Assembly (NCBI GenBank): GCA_021806165.1
Contig: JAJZXY010000014.1
Span: 1-54,746 of the forward strand
DNA: 54,746 nucleotides
Direction: 5' to 3'
DNA from: Thermoplasmata archaeon
Lineage (GTDB): Archaea > Thermoplasmatota > Thermoplasmata > Sysuiplasmatales > Sysuiplasmataceae
Of this stretch, positions 7,522-17,005 are shown in pieces. The stretch's first letter is position 1. Every line of letters begins with the position of its first letter. The position numbers and the translations under genes are program-made. The notes beneath the pieces were generated by a model. It searched no databases, was not told where the DNA came from, and saw only the letters and a program-made list of their open reading frames with translations.

Positions 7522-10500
7522 ATGTATCTGAAGGAAATATCACTTGAGAATTTCAAATCATTCGGACGGAAGGTTAGGATAACGCTTCAGCCCGGTTATA
7601 CGGTCATAACGGGACCGAACGGCTCTGGCAAGTCCAACATATCCGATGCCATCCTCTTCGTCCTAGGACCAAAAAGTTCGAAGGTCATCAGGGCAGGAAA
7701 GCTCACCGACCTGATTTACAACGGCGGCAAGTCCAAGAATGCAGCTTCATACTCAACCGTGTCACTCACGTTCGACAACAGCGACCGCCTCATACCTCTC
7801 GACTCCGACGAGGTCGTTCTGACAAGAACTGTCCGCAGATCGCAGGAGGGGGACGGGTATGCCTCCTACTTCTACGTCAACGGGAGGAAATCCTCCCTGG
7901 GTGAGTTCGACATACTGCTCAGGGAGGCGAAATTGAGCGCGGACGGCTACAATTTCGTGCAGCAGGGCGACGTCACCAGGATAGTGGAAATGGGCAATGT
8001 GGAGCGCCGGAGGATAATAGACGACATTGCGGGCATCACCGCGTTTGACGAGGAGATAGAAAGGGCGGAGAATGAGAAGCTCCAGATTGACACCAACCTG
8101 GCAACGGCCAGGTCAGTCCTCTCAGAGCTCAAGGGTTCACTCAACAAACTGGAGCAGGAGAAGAGGGCTGCCGAGAGGTACCTGAGCGAGAAGAAGAGGC
8201 TGGAGAATTCGAAGCTCACACTTGGCGAGAAGCGCCTTTCAACCGCGGACGAGGAACTCCGCTCCATAAGTGAGCAGATTGCAGGCTACGAGCTCCAGAT
8301 AGAAAAACTCGGCCAGGAGGTCAGGACCAGGGAGGAGAATCTACGTTCACTGGAGCAGTCACTGCGCAGCAAGGACGATGAGATAGACAGGGCGGGCGGG
8401 GAGGAAGCAAGGGAGATAAGGGGCAAGCTGGACGAGGCCAAGATCAGCAGGGCAAAGAACAGCGATGCAGCCGACTCCGCTTCGCAGCAGATTGAGGAGC
8501 TTACAGGATCGCTGAAAGTGCTGAAGGCCAGGCAGTCCTCAGGCTCTGCAGAAGCAGCAAAGCTCTCGTCTGCGCTCGAGGAATCGGGCCGCCTGCTTTC
8601 CGAAGCCCAGCGCAGACTTGACAGCAGGAAGAAGGAACTGGGCGCACTCGAAGCCAGACTCGGCGAGGGTGATGAGCGCTCAGGAAGGCTGCAGGCTGAA
8701 ATCAACAGGCTGAACAGCGATATAGCAATCTCCGACGAGGATATCAGGAAGCTCCAGCTCGAGCATGACAGGCTGAAGGACAGGATGGAGCGCGATTCGG
8801 TCGAACTTGCCAGGCTCGAGGATGCGAAGAACAACCTGGAGTTTGAATTCAAGGACACCGCTTGGCAGCTCAAGGAACTCGGGTCGGGGGAAAAGGCGAA
8901 GGAAGGGGATCTGCGGAAGGCGCAGGAGGACTTTGTCAGGCTAAAGAAGAGGGAGTCCGATCTGGGCTCTAGGCTTGATGAACTTGAAAAGGGCATCAAG
9001 GCTCTCACAAGGGAGTACGAGCGGCTGAAGGCCCAGCACGACGCACGATCGGATGTCCAGGGCGGATATATGCGCGGTATCCGTGCCCTGCTCGAGACAA
9101 GGGACAGAAATGAAATCAAGGGAATCTACGGCACGGTGGCCGATCTGTGCAGGATAGAGGAGGACTTCAGGGATGCCATCTTTACAGCTGCAGGCTCCAG
9201 GATGAATGCAATTGTCGTGGAGGATGACGGCGTTGCAGCAACCTGCATTGCGTTCCTCAGGAAGAGCGGCCTTGGCAGGCTTACGTTCCTTCCTCTGAAC
9301 AAGATGGTCGAGGGGAGGCCGAGGGGAAAGGCGATAATGTCTTCAGGCCAGACACTGGGTTTTGCCATCGACCATATGTCATTCGACGACAAGTTCAGAC
9401 CTGCAATGTGGTATGTTCTCGGCGACACCCTCGTGGTCAGGAACATAGACGATCTGAGGAGGCTCATGGGCGGAATCAGGATTGTCACCATGGAAGGGGA
9501 TATTGCCGAGGCAAGCGGCGCAATGGTTGGAGGCTCACTAGAGAGGGCATCCAGGGGGCCCCAGGCAGACACCTCAAGGCTGGATGAGGCGGGAGAGAAG
9601 CTCAGAGCAATGACTGTCGAATCGGAACAGAAGTCAACCGAGCTTGCCAATGTCAGGTCGGAACTCCGCTCCCTGGATGACAGGATAAGGCACCTGAAAT
9701 CCAGCGCGGGCGACAACAGCAGGTCACTCGCCGACCTCACATCCAGGCGCGGGCAGCTGGAAAAGGACCTCAATGCACAGCTCTTCAATATCAGGAAGCT
9801 CAAGGATTCAATGGCCGAATGTGAAATCGCCCTGTCGGGCATCACTGAAAGACTCGATTCGGAGACGGCCCGGAATTCCAACCTCAAGAAGGAGAGGGAT
9901 GAGAAGTCCGCTTCCCTCCTCTCAGACAAGCCAAAGGAGATCAGCTCAGCAGTCCAGTCCCTGAGGGCGGAAATCGCCTCCATAAAGGAGGAGATTCAGG
10001 ATGCGACCATCAGGGCGAACAGTGACAGGGTGCAGCTGCAGTTTGTGGAGAAGGGTAACTCAGAGACCCTGCTGGAGATTGAACAGCTGAACTCCAAGAC
10101 AGCATCGCTCAGGGAGAGGAAGAAGGAATGCGAGAAGGAGGCCGCCAGGATGCTGGTGGAGATTCATGCGCTTGAGAAGATGGAGGAGAAGGTGAACAGC
10201 GCCCAGGCAGCACTCCGCAGGGAACGCGACGAGATCGTGAAATCAATAGTCAATGAGAGGGGGCTCATAACCAAGGCCAGGGACGGCACCGACACGATGC
10301 ACGACCTGATCATAACCCAAAAGGGCGCGATGCTCACGGTGGAGGAGAAGAGGAGGGAAATATCCTCCGAAGTGGAGGCGCTCAGGGCAGCCGGGGCCGA
10401 GAGGATCGAGGGGAGCATCACGATGGAGAAGCTGAAGGAGGAGATATCTGCGGCCGAAAAGGCACTTTCCTCCATCGGCGGAGTCAACATGCTTGCCATT

Positions 10501-11112
10501 GAGGACTATGACCAGACGAAGGGCAGGTGCGACAACCTGCAGGGGGAGATAGACGAGTTCGAGGAGAAAAAGAAATCCCTGATAAAGCTGGTCGAGGAGA
10601 TCAACAAGAAGAAGAGGGCAGGCCTGCTGCGCGTCTTCGATTCCATAAATTCAAACTTCAAGCAGATATACATGCGCCTGTCAAGGGGATCCGAAGGGGA
10701 GCTTGTTCTGGAGAACCAGGAGGATCCGCTTCAGGGTGGCATGATTATAAGGGTGAGGCAGAAGGAGAGAAAAACGCTCAGGATCGAGGCGCTGAGCGGA
10801 GGCGAAAAGAGCCTGGCGGCCCTGGCATTCATATTCTCTGTGCAGCAGTTCGATCCATCTCCAGCCTACTTCCTGGATGAGGTAGACATGTTCCTGGACG
10901 GCATCAATTCGGAGTCTGTGGCAAGGATGGTGAAGGGGTTGTCCGCAACCGCCCAGTTCCTGCAGGTATCGCTCAGGAAGGTGACGCTCAACAGTGCGGA
11001 CAGGCTGATAGGAGTTACGAAGCAGGGAAGCGGGGTTTCGGAAGTGTTCCTTCGCGACCTGCCTGATGTTGAAGTTAACCAGTCTACAGAAATGCAGGGG
11101 GTTGAAGGTTGA
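7522..11112 (+). CDS. smc: Chromosome segregation protein SMC
   Basis: Structural maintenance of chromosomes ATPase, about 1196 residues, which with ScpA and ScpB forms the condensin-type complex. N-terminal head: MYLKEISLENFKSFG and Walker A GPNGSGKSN. Two long coiled coils rich in E, K, R and L flank a hinge domain (about residues 520-660, with GIYGTVADL and GAMVGGSLE). The C-terminal head has the signature LSGGEKSLAALAF and Walker B AYFLDEVDMFLDG. The ATG at 7522 lies seven bases after GGTGA and matches the family start; an ATG at 7507 would add five residues. Its stop overlaps the scpA start. Confidence 0.97.
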   Translation: MYLKEISLENFKSFGRKVRITLQPGYTVITGPNGSGKSNISDAILFVLGPKSSKVIRAGKLTDLIYNGGKSKNAASYSTVSLTFDNSDRLIPLDSDEVVLTRTVRRSQEGDGYASYFYVNGRKSSLGEFDILLREAKLSADGYNFVQQGDVTRIVEMGNVERRRIIDDIAGITAFDEEIERAENEKLQIDTNLATARSVLSELKGSLNKLEQEKRAAERYLSEKKRLENSKLTLGEKRLSTADEELRSISEQIAGYELQIEKLGQEVRTREENLRSLEQSLRSKDDEIDRAGGEEAREIRGKLDEAKISRAKNSDAADSASQQIEELTGSLKVLKARQSSGSAEAAKLSSALEESGRLLSEAQRRLDSRKKELGALEARLGEGDERSGRLQAEINRLNSDIAISDEDIRKLQLEHDRLKDRMERDSVELARLEDAKNNLEFEFKDTAWQLKELGSGEKAKEGDLRKAQEDFVRLKKRESDLGSRLDELEKGIKALTREYERLKAQHDARSDVQGGYMRGIRALLETRDRNEIKGIYGTVADLCRIEEDFRDAIFTAAGSRMNAIVVEDDGVAATCIAFLRKSGLGRLTFLPLNKMVEGRPRGKAIMSSGQTLGFAIDHMSFDDKFRPAMWYVLGDTLVVRNIDDLRRLMGGIRIVTMEGDIAEASGAMVGGSLERASRGPQADTSRLDEAGEKLRAMTVESEQKSTELANVRSELRSLDDRIRHLKSSAGDNSRSLADLTSRRGQLEKDLNAQLFNIRKLKDSMAECEIALSGITERLDSETARNSNLKKERDEKSASLLSDKPKEISSAVQSLRAEIASIKEEIQDATIRANSDRVQLQFVEKGNSETLLEIEQLNSKTASLRERKKECEKEAARMLVEIHALEKMEEKVNSAQAALRRERDEIVKSIVNERGLITKARDGTDTMHDLIITQKGAMLTVEEKRREISSEVEALRAAGAERIEGSITMEKLKEEISAAEKALSSIGGVNMLAIEDYDQTKGRCDNLQGEIDEFEEKKKSLIKLVEEINKKKRAGLLRVFDSINSNFKQIYMRLSRGSEGELVLENQEDPLQGGMIIRVRQKERKTLRIEALSGGEKSLAALAFIFSVQQFDPSPAYFLDEVDMFLDGINSESVARMVKGLSATAQFLQVSLRKVTLNSADRLIGVTKQGSGVSEVFLRDLPDVEVNQSTEMQGVEG

Positions 11113-11975
11113 ACGAAGGCAGCACATCGGTCATGAACGAACTGCTCTTTCAGAAGTCACTTCTGACGGAGGATGCAAAGAAATACGCGGAAATTGACAG
11201 GTACCTTGAAATCGCCCAGTCGATACCCGAGGCGGAGCATCATTCCATCAAGGATCCGCTGGAGAAGGGCATCGCCATTGTGTTTGAGCTGATAATCAAC
11301 AACCACATGGACCCCGGCTCCATAGACATACTCAGCTTCTCCAGGCTCTATATGGAGAGGATCAGGAGCGAGTCATATGTTAACTTCATGGTTGCAGGGA
11401 GGCTTATTTTCATGGCATGGAATGTCCTCCGGCTGGAGAGTGAGACAATGCTGAACAGGCTTGCTTCTCCAGCCGATGAAGAACAGTATGTTGACCCGAG
11501 CTTCTTCTACGTCTTTGACGAGGACCCGGAGTATTATGTCGGCGCAGTCGAGCTGGAACCCGCCATCCGTTCCAATTTCACCAGGGAGGTGAACATAATG
11601 GACCTGCTGGATGCATTCAGCCAGGCCCAGAACGAGATCGCCGAGCACCTGAGGCGAGCCTCAATGCCAGTGACGCAGGGGGAGCGGAAGTTCGAGGACA
11701 ATGCCCACAAGGAGGATCCTGAGAGGGAGATAAGCGAGGTCTACGATCGTCTCTGCTCTTACGGCCCAGGCCCGGTCTCATTCTCCGACATGGCTCAGGG
11801 CAGGGGGGATGTCGTCACAGTCTTCCTGTCGGTGCTGTTCCTGGCAAGGCTCGGCAGGATAAGGATATGGCAGGAGGAGCCGCCCTCCAGCGAGATTTAC
11901 ATGGAGCCAATCAACCAGCAGGCAATGGTAACTGTGGAGGTATCAGAGTCGGCAGAGCAGGCTTCAGACCTGTAG
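11109..11975 (+). CDS. scpA: Segregation and condensation protein A (kleisin)
   Basis: Kleisin subunit bridging the SMC heads, 288 residues. The N-terminal part has the family pattern around DPGSIDILSFSRLYMERI near residue 60, and the C-terminal winged helix includes VTVFLSVLFLARLGRIRIWQ near 240-260, which binds an SMC head. The middle is acidic and low in order. A TTG start overlaps the smc TGA (TTGA), with GGGGG seven bases before it; an ATG at 11133 is an alternative. Translational coupling with smc and scpB is likely. Confidence 0.9.
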   Translation: MNEGSTSVMNELLFQKSLLTEDAKKYAEIDRYLEIAQSIPEAEHHSIKDPLEKGIAIVFELIINNHMDPGSIDILSFSRLYMERIRSESYVNFMVAGRLIFMAWNVLRLESETMLNRLASPADEEQYVDPSFFYVFDEDPEYYVGAVELEPAIRSNFTREVNIMDLLDAFSQAQNEIAEHLRRASMPVTQGERKFEDNAHKEDPEREISEVYDRLCSYGPGPVSFSDMAQGRGDVVTVFLSVLFLARLGRIRIWQEEPPSSEIYMEPINQQAMVTVEVSESAEQASDL

Positions 11976-11985
11976 GTGTGTTAAC

Positions 11986-12492
11986 TTGGAAGAGAGCACC
12001 CTCATAGTGGAGGCGATTCTATTCTCCTCGGGCAGGGCTCTTCACCCCTCAGACATTGCAAGCGCATCCGGGATTGACGTGAAGGAGGTCAGGAAGGCCC
12101 TTAGGAAGCTGAGCAGAAACTATGCCACAAGGTCGACAGCACTCGAGATCGTAAGGACCGGAGAGAAGTTCTCGATGCAGATCAAGAAGGAGTTCTCAAG
12201 ACCGGCAATGACTCTCGCACCGACCGAGATGCCCAGGGATCTGCTGAGGACAATGGCTGTTATAGCCTACAGCCAGCCCATTCTGCAGAGTGAGCTGGCG
12301 AGGAAGCGCGGTCCTCGCGTCTACGAGGAGATTGCGAGGCTCAGGGACATGGGGCTCGTCAGCGTCAGGCCCAGGGGGCATACGATTGAGCTCACCACGA
12401 GCAACCGCTTTGCTGAATTCTTTGGCATCGAGGCAAAGAACAGCTCCGAGGTCAGGAAGTTCTTCGAAAAGGCGACCTCTGGCAGCGGCTGA
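11986..12492 (+). CDS. scpB: Segregation and condensation protein B
   Basis: ScpB, 168 residues with two tandem winged-helix domains, dimerises and stabilises ScpA on SMC. Diagnostic segments are LIVEAILFSSGRALHPSDIA at the N-terminus and LRTMAVIAYSQPILQSELAR followed by KRGPRVYEEIARLRDMGLV in the second domain. It starts at TTG, seven bases after GGTG and ten bases after scpA ends, so it is third in the smc operon. Its last bases converge on the DUF488 gene. Confidence 0.93.
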   Translation: MEESTLIVEAILFSSGRALHPSDIASASGIDVKEVRKALRKLSRNYATRSTALEIVRTGEKFSMQIKKEFSRPAMTLAPTEMPRDLLRTMAVIAYSQPILQSELARKRGPRVYEEIARLRDMGLVSVRPRGHTIELTTSNRFAEFFGIEAKNSSEVRKFFEKATSGSG

Positions 12493-12494
12493 CT

Positions 12495-12848
12495 TCAGTC
12501 CTGCCCTTCCATCAGAATCTGCCTGAGCGCCTCTGCGTTGTTGAACACCCTTTCCCTCGTCGAATAGAGAAGCGTTACCACGTGGTCGGAGCATCTCGCA
12601 CGCAGCTCCCCGACCATCTCCTCCTTTGCTTTCAGCTCCTCTCTGTACCTCCGCCTGAACTCATCCCATCTGGTCCTGTCATGGCCGTACCATTTCCTCA
12701 GGGGGCCGGAGGGTGCAATATCCCTCATCCACAGGTCCACGGATGCCTTCTCCCTTGACATCCCCCTGGGCCACACCCTGTCGACAAGTATTCTTTCCCC
12801 GTCGCCTTCCGAAGGCTCATCATATATCCTTTTCACAGCCAAGTGCAT
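12495..12848 (-). CDS. DUF488 family protein
   Basis: 117-residue member of DUF488. Visible hallmarks are KRIYDEPSEGDGERILVDRV near the start, then WPRGMSREKASVDLW, and VTLLYST near 90. The biochemical role of the family is not settled; related proteins are small globular alpha/beta proteins. It begins 32 bases from the tRNA-Arg(GCG) gene on the same strand and ends two bases from the convergent scpB stop. Confidence 0.85.
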   Translation of the reverse strand: MHLAVKRIYDEPSEGDGERILVDRVWPRGMSREKASVDLWMRDIAPSGPLRKWYGHDRTRWDEFRRRYREELKAKEEMVGELRARCSDHVVTLLYSTRERVFNNAEALRQILMEGQD

Positions 12849-12880
12849 AGAGCATCACACACTGCCGGACTGCCTGCAGG

Positions 12881-12954
12881 CGCCCGAGCCGGAATTTGAA
12901 TCCGGGTCTGAAGATCCGCAATCTTCTAGGATGTCCAAACTACCCCACTCGGGC
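12881..12954 (-). tRNA. tRNA-Arg(GCG)
   Basis: Minus strand, 74 nt: acceptor GCCCGAG/CTCGGGC, discriminator G, D arm with TAGTTTGGACA, anticodon stem GAAGA/TCTTC enclosing TTGCGGA (anticodon GCG), and T arm with GGATTCAAATTCC. No intron and no encoded CCA. It is the second arginine tRNA in this window and reads CGC/CGU codons. Confidence 0.9.
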
Positions 12955-12972
12955 TGGCAAAGCATCGCTTTA

Positions 12973-12985
12973 CTCTTTTAAGACT
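12973..12985 (-). promoter_or_regulatory. TATA box of tRNA-Arg(GCG)
   Basis: Plus strand CTCTTTTAAGACT, centred 25 bases upstream of the tRNA 5' end. Confidence 0.5.
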
Positions 12986-13046
12986 TATGCCTCCCTGTGC
13001 CGTTTCAGCGTCAAAAAATACTTAACCACGATAGGCTAAGACGCCA

Positions 13047-14258
13047 GTGGATCCGATGGTCGGCAATGCTTCACAGGTGGAGGGCCATGGCAATGGCGGC
13101 ATTGCTGCGGCGATACTCACTTCACGGGTCGCCTACGCCATCAACTGGTACACCACAGCCACTCCCGCCCTCTCCCTAATAGTCCTCCACTACGGCGTGG
13201 CAAAGGGCCTTGCCGGACTCATTGTATCCTTCTTCTTCCTTTCAGTGGGCATATTCCAGCTGCCCGCAGGGGCGCTCTCCTCGAAATACGGGTCAAGGAG
13301 GATAGCGCTCAACGGCCTGCTGATACTCTCGCTTGCAAGCATAGCCACCCCCTTTGCCCCCACCTTTCCCGTGCTCCTCCTGCTCAGGTTCGTTGCAGGA
13401 ATAGGCGCGGCATTCTTCTTCTCCCCGGCGATTGGCCTCCTCTCCTCATTCTTCTCCAGGGAGAGAAGGACGGGCATGATTGGCCTCTACAACGCAGCCT
13501 TCTCGCTGGGCGCCGGAGTAGCGCTTCTTGTCTGGCCGCTCATAGTCAGGTCGACGGGATGGCAGACGGGTGTTGTCCTCGGCGGCCTGCTGTCCCTGGG
13601 CGCGTACATCTACAGCTATTTCACCATAGACATGGACATGGTGCTGGAAAGTGCTGCAGTGGGCATTACATTCGGGGAGATATACGGCATATTCAGGAAC
13701 AGGGAGGTCTGGATGATATCCCTCGGACTTGTGGGGGTTTGGGGTGTCTACAACGCCCTTCCGCAGTTTCTCTACGGCTACGCAGTCGATTTCCTCGGTC
13801 TGAATCCATCATCACTGCTGCCAGGAATACTGGCGTCCGTAACACTCTTCGTAGGGCTGGCAGGAGGCCTCATAAGCGGGCCGCTGCACAGGAATATACG
13901 CAATGCCCGGTCGCTCCTGGTCCTGATTGTCCTTCTCTTCACAATATCCCTGCCGCTGTTTATGCTGCGAACTGTCCCTGCAGCCCTGGCGGGAAGCGCA
14001 GCCATAGGCACTCTATTCACGGCCGGTGTGACGCTCACATACGCCCTGCCTGCTCACATGTCAACAATAAACCTGAAGAACATTCCGCTTGTGATAAGCC
14101 TGGTCAACAGCATCCAGATACTTGGTGGCTTCTGGGTTGCCACTCTGTTCGGCTACGTCCTCTACCATTATGGCTACTACGTGGGGTTTGGAGCCATGAT
14201 GGCTATCGCCCTTCTGTTCATACCATTCTATGTTTTCCTGCCGGGAACTAAAAAGTGA
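13047..14258 (+). CDS. Major facilitator superfamily transporter
   Basis: 403 residues with about twelve hydrophobic segments. The loop after the second helix reads GALSSKYGSRRIALNGL (near 80-95), the MFS motif A (G-x-x-x-D/S-x-x-G-R-R). Similar to sugar-phosphate or nitrate-type MFS permeases, but the substrate cannot be assigned. A TATA-like AAAAAATACTTAACC at 13014-13028 is about 26 bases before the GTG at 13047, favouring a leaderless GTG start; an ATG at 13056 is the alternative. It is convergent with eS17. Confidence 0.85.
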   Translation: MDPMVGNASQVEGHGNGGIAAAILTSRVAYAINWYTTATPALSLIVLHYGVAKGLAGLIVSFFFLSVGIFQLPAGALSSKYGSRRIALNGLLILSLASIATPFAPTFPVLLLLRFVAGIGAAFFFSPAIGLLSSFFSRERRTGMIGLYNAAFSLGAGVALLVWPLIVRSTGWQTGVVLGGLLSLGAYIYSYFTIDMDMVLESAAVGITFGEIYGIFRNREVWMISLGLVGVWGVYNALPQFLYGYAVDFLGLNPSSLLPGILASVTLFVGLAGGLISGPLHRNIRNARSLLVLIVLLFTISLPLFMLRTVPAALAGSAAIGTLFTAGVTLTYALPAHMSTINLKNIPLVISLVNSIQILGGFWVATLFGYVLYHYGYYVGFGAMMAIALLFIPFYVFLPGTKK

Positions 14259-14271
14259 AGGGCGGTGCACT

Positions 14272-14463
14272 TCAGATCTTGGGATGCTTCCTGAAGGTAG
14301 TGACATAACCGGCAATCTTGTTGCGCATCATAACGGACTTGACATCTGTAATGCGGCCGACGATGTCCTTGTTGTGCTCGTAGTCGTCAGAAAAGAGTGC
14401 AGGGTATTTGTTTACAAGCTCTACTGCAACTCTCTTGATGTACGTCGGTCTTATGTTTCCCAT
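14272..14463 (-). CDS. rps17e: Ribosomal protein eS17
   Basis: 63 residues, the normal length of archaeal S17e, a small-subunit protein shared with eukaryotes. The N-terminus MGNIRPTYIKRVAVELVNKY and the later DYEHNKDIVGRITDVKSVMM match the family closely. GGGAAAGATCATA precedes the ATG, and a TATA-like TTATTTAAA (14506-14514) lies about 45 bases upstream. The hydrophilic, basic composition agrees with a ribosomal role. Confidence 0.95.
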   Translation of the reverse strand: MGNIRPTYIKRVAVELVNKYPALFSDDYEHNKDIVGRITDVKSVMMRNKIAGYVTTFRKHPKI

Positions 14464-14561
14464 TATGATCTTTCCCGTTGGTGGGAGTGGTGGACCATTC
14501 TTGCCTTATTTAAAGATGTCGAACTTTCCATGGCAATGCACCGCATGGCACCGTGCATTGA

Positions 14562-15306
14562 CTACTTCACCCCCCACCTTGTGAAAGGGGCTGCGACCGT
14601 GACGAAGACCGCTGTTGCAATTACGAGCCATGCGATATCGAGGTGGATTGACCGGGTGCTTGCGTGCGGGAGGCCAGGCGCGCTGTCGCCGAGCCGGGGC
14701 GCATACGTCGCTGGGCAGGATATGCCAGCCACCTTATGTCAGGGGGAATGACTGTAATGGGGTGGAATACAGGGGGCGGGATGAAATCTTGTTGAAGAGA
14801 ATGTCGGCTATGGGCCATATCTCCATGAACTGCCCGAAGAACGAGGAAACCATGAATCCAAGGCTTGTGGCCGTGATCCAGGTGAGAAAGATGACGAAGA
14901 GCCTGAACAGCATCTGAACAGGTGTGACCGGTAGGACGGTCAGCAGTATTGTAAAGAGCACAACGAGGGGAGGCAGCGTGAATGCAAGCTCTGAGCTTGC
15001 AAGCCCCGCAACATAGGTGAATGAACGGATGGGTGAAGCCACCTAGAGCTCCTGGATGCGGTGCTCAATCCTGAAATAGACGGCGTCGTTCAGCATCGAA
15101 TTGCCTGTGAATACCGTCGTGAACACAATGGCGCCCGCAATCCCGAACGGAAGCCAGGCCCTTGAGCTTGCCAGGTAGAGGAATTAGATGAATGTGAAGG
15201 GTGCAAGTGATATGCACATCACTATCGCGGCCTGCCTGCTGAGTGCCAGCAGGCCATTGATTTAGAGGAACCGGAATACCGCACCAATCTGGATTCTAGC
15301 GTTCAT
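14562..15306 (-). pseudogene. ABC-2 exporter permease pseudogene
   Basis: Minus-strand frame starting MNARIQIGAVFRFL reads as an ABC-2 type permease, but is broken by in-frame stops: TAA at 15262, another TAA after SLAPFTFI, and TAG before VASPIRSFTYVAG. It then runs open through several membrane helices (LPPLVVLFTILLTVLP and FRLFVIFLTWITATSLGF). A frameshift near 14740 leads to the true C-terminal helix (WLVIATAVFVTVAAPFTRWG) and a stop at 14562. The ATG overlaps the stop of the ATPase pseudogene, so the two were once an operon. Confidence 0.8.
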
Positions 15307-16210
15307 ACTCTTCCCCCCGGGCCGCGAGCAGTATGAAGGCCTCCTCTGGCGTGACCGGACACCCCGATATCTCCTGCCTTTCCTGCTGACCTCCTCTGCA
15401 GGCGCCATAATGCTCTGCCTGTTGGAGGGAACAGGAACCTCGCCGCACAGCTGACAACGCGGCCGTATCCTCCAGGAGGGAGAGGGGATTATTTCTGCCC
15501 AATATGGTCCTGCAGTCGGAGCCCACACGTGCCTTCATTCCGGCGACATTGCCGCTGCAGGAGTATTTCGCCGCTGCTTATGACAGCCAGCTCCTACGAA
15601 AGCCTCTCTGCCTCGTCAGGGTGGTGTGTTGTCAGACAGATCGTCGAACCCCTTCCCCTGCTCTTCTCGATAACACGCCAGACCTCCCTCCTTGTCATGG
15701 GATGCATTCCTATGGCGGGCTCGTCAAGAAAGATTACGGGGGCGATGCTTGCAGGGACCATTGCAGCCATCATCCTCTGTTTCAGCCCTCCGGACAGCTG
15801 CATCGCAGGGACATAGGCAAACTCCTGCAGTCCCATATCGCCGATAATCCATTCAATCCCGCCCTTCGCCTCCTCCCCGGTCCCCCCTGAAGCGGCGATA
15901 GTGGAACATGTGCTCCCTCTGAGTCAGGCGGAAGTAGGACCTTATCGCATGAGGGATAACGGCGATAATCTCACTTGCACCGTTGGGTCTGTGCACAACA
16001 TACACTCCCATGACACTCATATCGCTGCTTGCAGGCATCGGCAGGGTCGATGCTATCCTGACCAAGGCGGTCTTCCCTGTATCCGTTCCTGCCAAGGAAT
16101 GAGTACAGCCTTCCGGCGTTGACTGCGAAGTCTGTCCCGCGAAGAGCTGTGGTGGTAACCTTCCTCCCCCTGTAGATCTTGACGAGAAAGCAGGCTTCTA
16201 CGGCATACAT
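15296..16210 (-). pseudogene. ABC exporter ATPase pseudogene
   Basis: Remnant of an ABC ATPase, about 915 bases, close in length to the intact 305-aa ATPase at 18103. The N-terminal piece runs to a broken Walker A (SFLGRNG, then a shift into GTDTGKTALVRI). After another shift come the signature MQLSGGLKQRM and Walker B VIFLDEPAIGMHP, with the H-loop CLTTHHPDEAERLS. An in-frame TAG at 15594 follows, then readable ELAVISSGEILLQ, another shift and the C-terminal TPEEAFILLAARGEEYER. At least three frameshifts and one stop make function impossible. Confidence 0.82.
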
Positions 16211-16249
16211 GGTTCCAGCCCGACTCCGGTCCTGTACGGCCGGGCAGGC

Positions 16250-16984
16250 CTACTTCATGCTGTATGAAAAGGAGACCCGGCTGTTTCCACCTCCCGGTTT
16301 CTGGCCCGTCTCCTCACTGCCGGGGGCGGCCATCCCGCGAAGCTCCTTCAGTCTTATTACCTTCGGGGAGAGATCGGCGAGCGATGCGGATATGCCGCTA
16401 ATGTGCCCGTCGCCTATCACCGCGACCACATTCCTGCCTTCTGAGGCAAGCTGCCTTATTGCCTCCGCCATGTGCTGGTTCCTCTCATCAATCAGCACGC
16501 GCTTGAGCGAAGGGAAGCGCCTGGCAAATACCTCGATATACCTGCCGTCATCCTCCTGGACAGCCTTCATCTCTCTTTCCATCCTTCTCCTGCCGGTGAA
16601 TCTTGCAGCGAAGGAGCTGAGTACAAATGAAATCTTCTCCCTTACCGTCATGCTGCCGAACGCCCTCGAGAAGAACTCGCTCGCCTTCATGTCGATGCAG
16701 TATGTTTCGGCGCCGAGCAGCCCTGCTGCGTCATGTGCCGCAAGCATCTCGCTCCCGACTGTCGTCCCGTACTTTTCAGCCATTCTGGACTGGAAGTCGC
16801 TGAGCGACCTGTAGAGGGACGGCGCGCCCTCATTCCTCTTTCCCGCCATGAGGGCGGTGAGCCTTTCATCATCCAGCTCGAGGCAGACCGCATTCGGCCT
16901 TTCCTCGAATATGATGCTCCTCACGGCGTCGCCTATGTTGAATACGTGACCGACACCGATCAGGGTGATACTCATACCGGCCAC
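16250..16984 (-). CDS. TraB-domain protein
   Basis: 244 residues of the TraB/PrgY family (related to the Tiki/erythromycin-esterase-like fold). Hallmarks: LIGVGHVFNIGDAVRSIIFE with H near 13 and PNAVCLELDDERL near 30-42, and VVAVIGDGHISGI near 195. Bacterial PrgY limits pheromone activity; archaeal roles are unknown. It is shorter than usual: the C-terminal membrane helices present in many members are absent and the last 25 residues are low in complexity. Start either here or at the fourth codon (16975). It lies 21 bases after the ABC permease in the same direction, so possibly co-transcribed. Confidence 0.8.
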   Translation of the reverse strand: MAGMSITLIGVGHVFNIGDAVRSIIFEERPNAVCLELDDERLTALMAGKRNEGAPSLYRSLSDFQSRMAEKYGTTVGSEMLAAHDAAGLLGAETYCIDMKASEFFSRAFGSMTVREKISFVLSSFAARFTGRRRMEREMKAVQEDDGRYIEVFARRFPSLKRVLIDERNQHMAEAIRQLASEGRNVVAVIGDGHISGISASLADLSPKVIRLKELRGMAAPGSEETGQKPGGGNSRVSFSYSMK

Positions 16985-17005
16985 TCACCAGGCTCGTTCC
17001 ATCGT

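Noticed and set aside
8286-9983. Two long serine-rich open frames (277 and 285 aa) antisense to smc
   Set aside because: They are the mirror of the coiled-coil codons (GAG, AAG, CTC) in smc; their serine/leucine-rich composition is an artefact and they have no start signals.
14562-16210. Stop-codon recoding (for example pyrrolysine at TAG) in the ABC exporter remnants
   Set aside because: Both TAA and TAG occur and several frameshifts are needed as well, so decay explains the pattern better than recoding.
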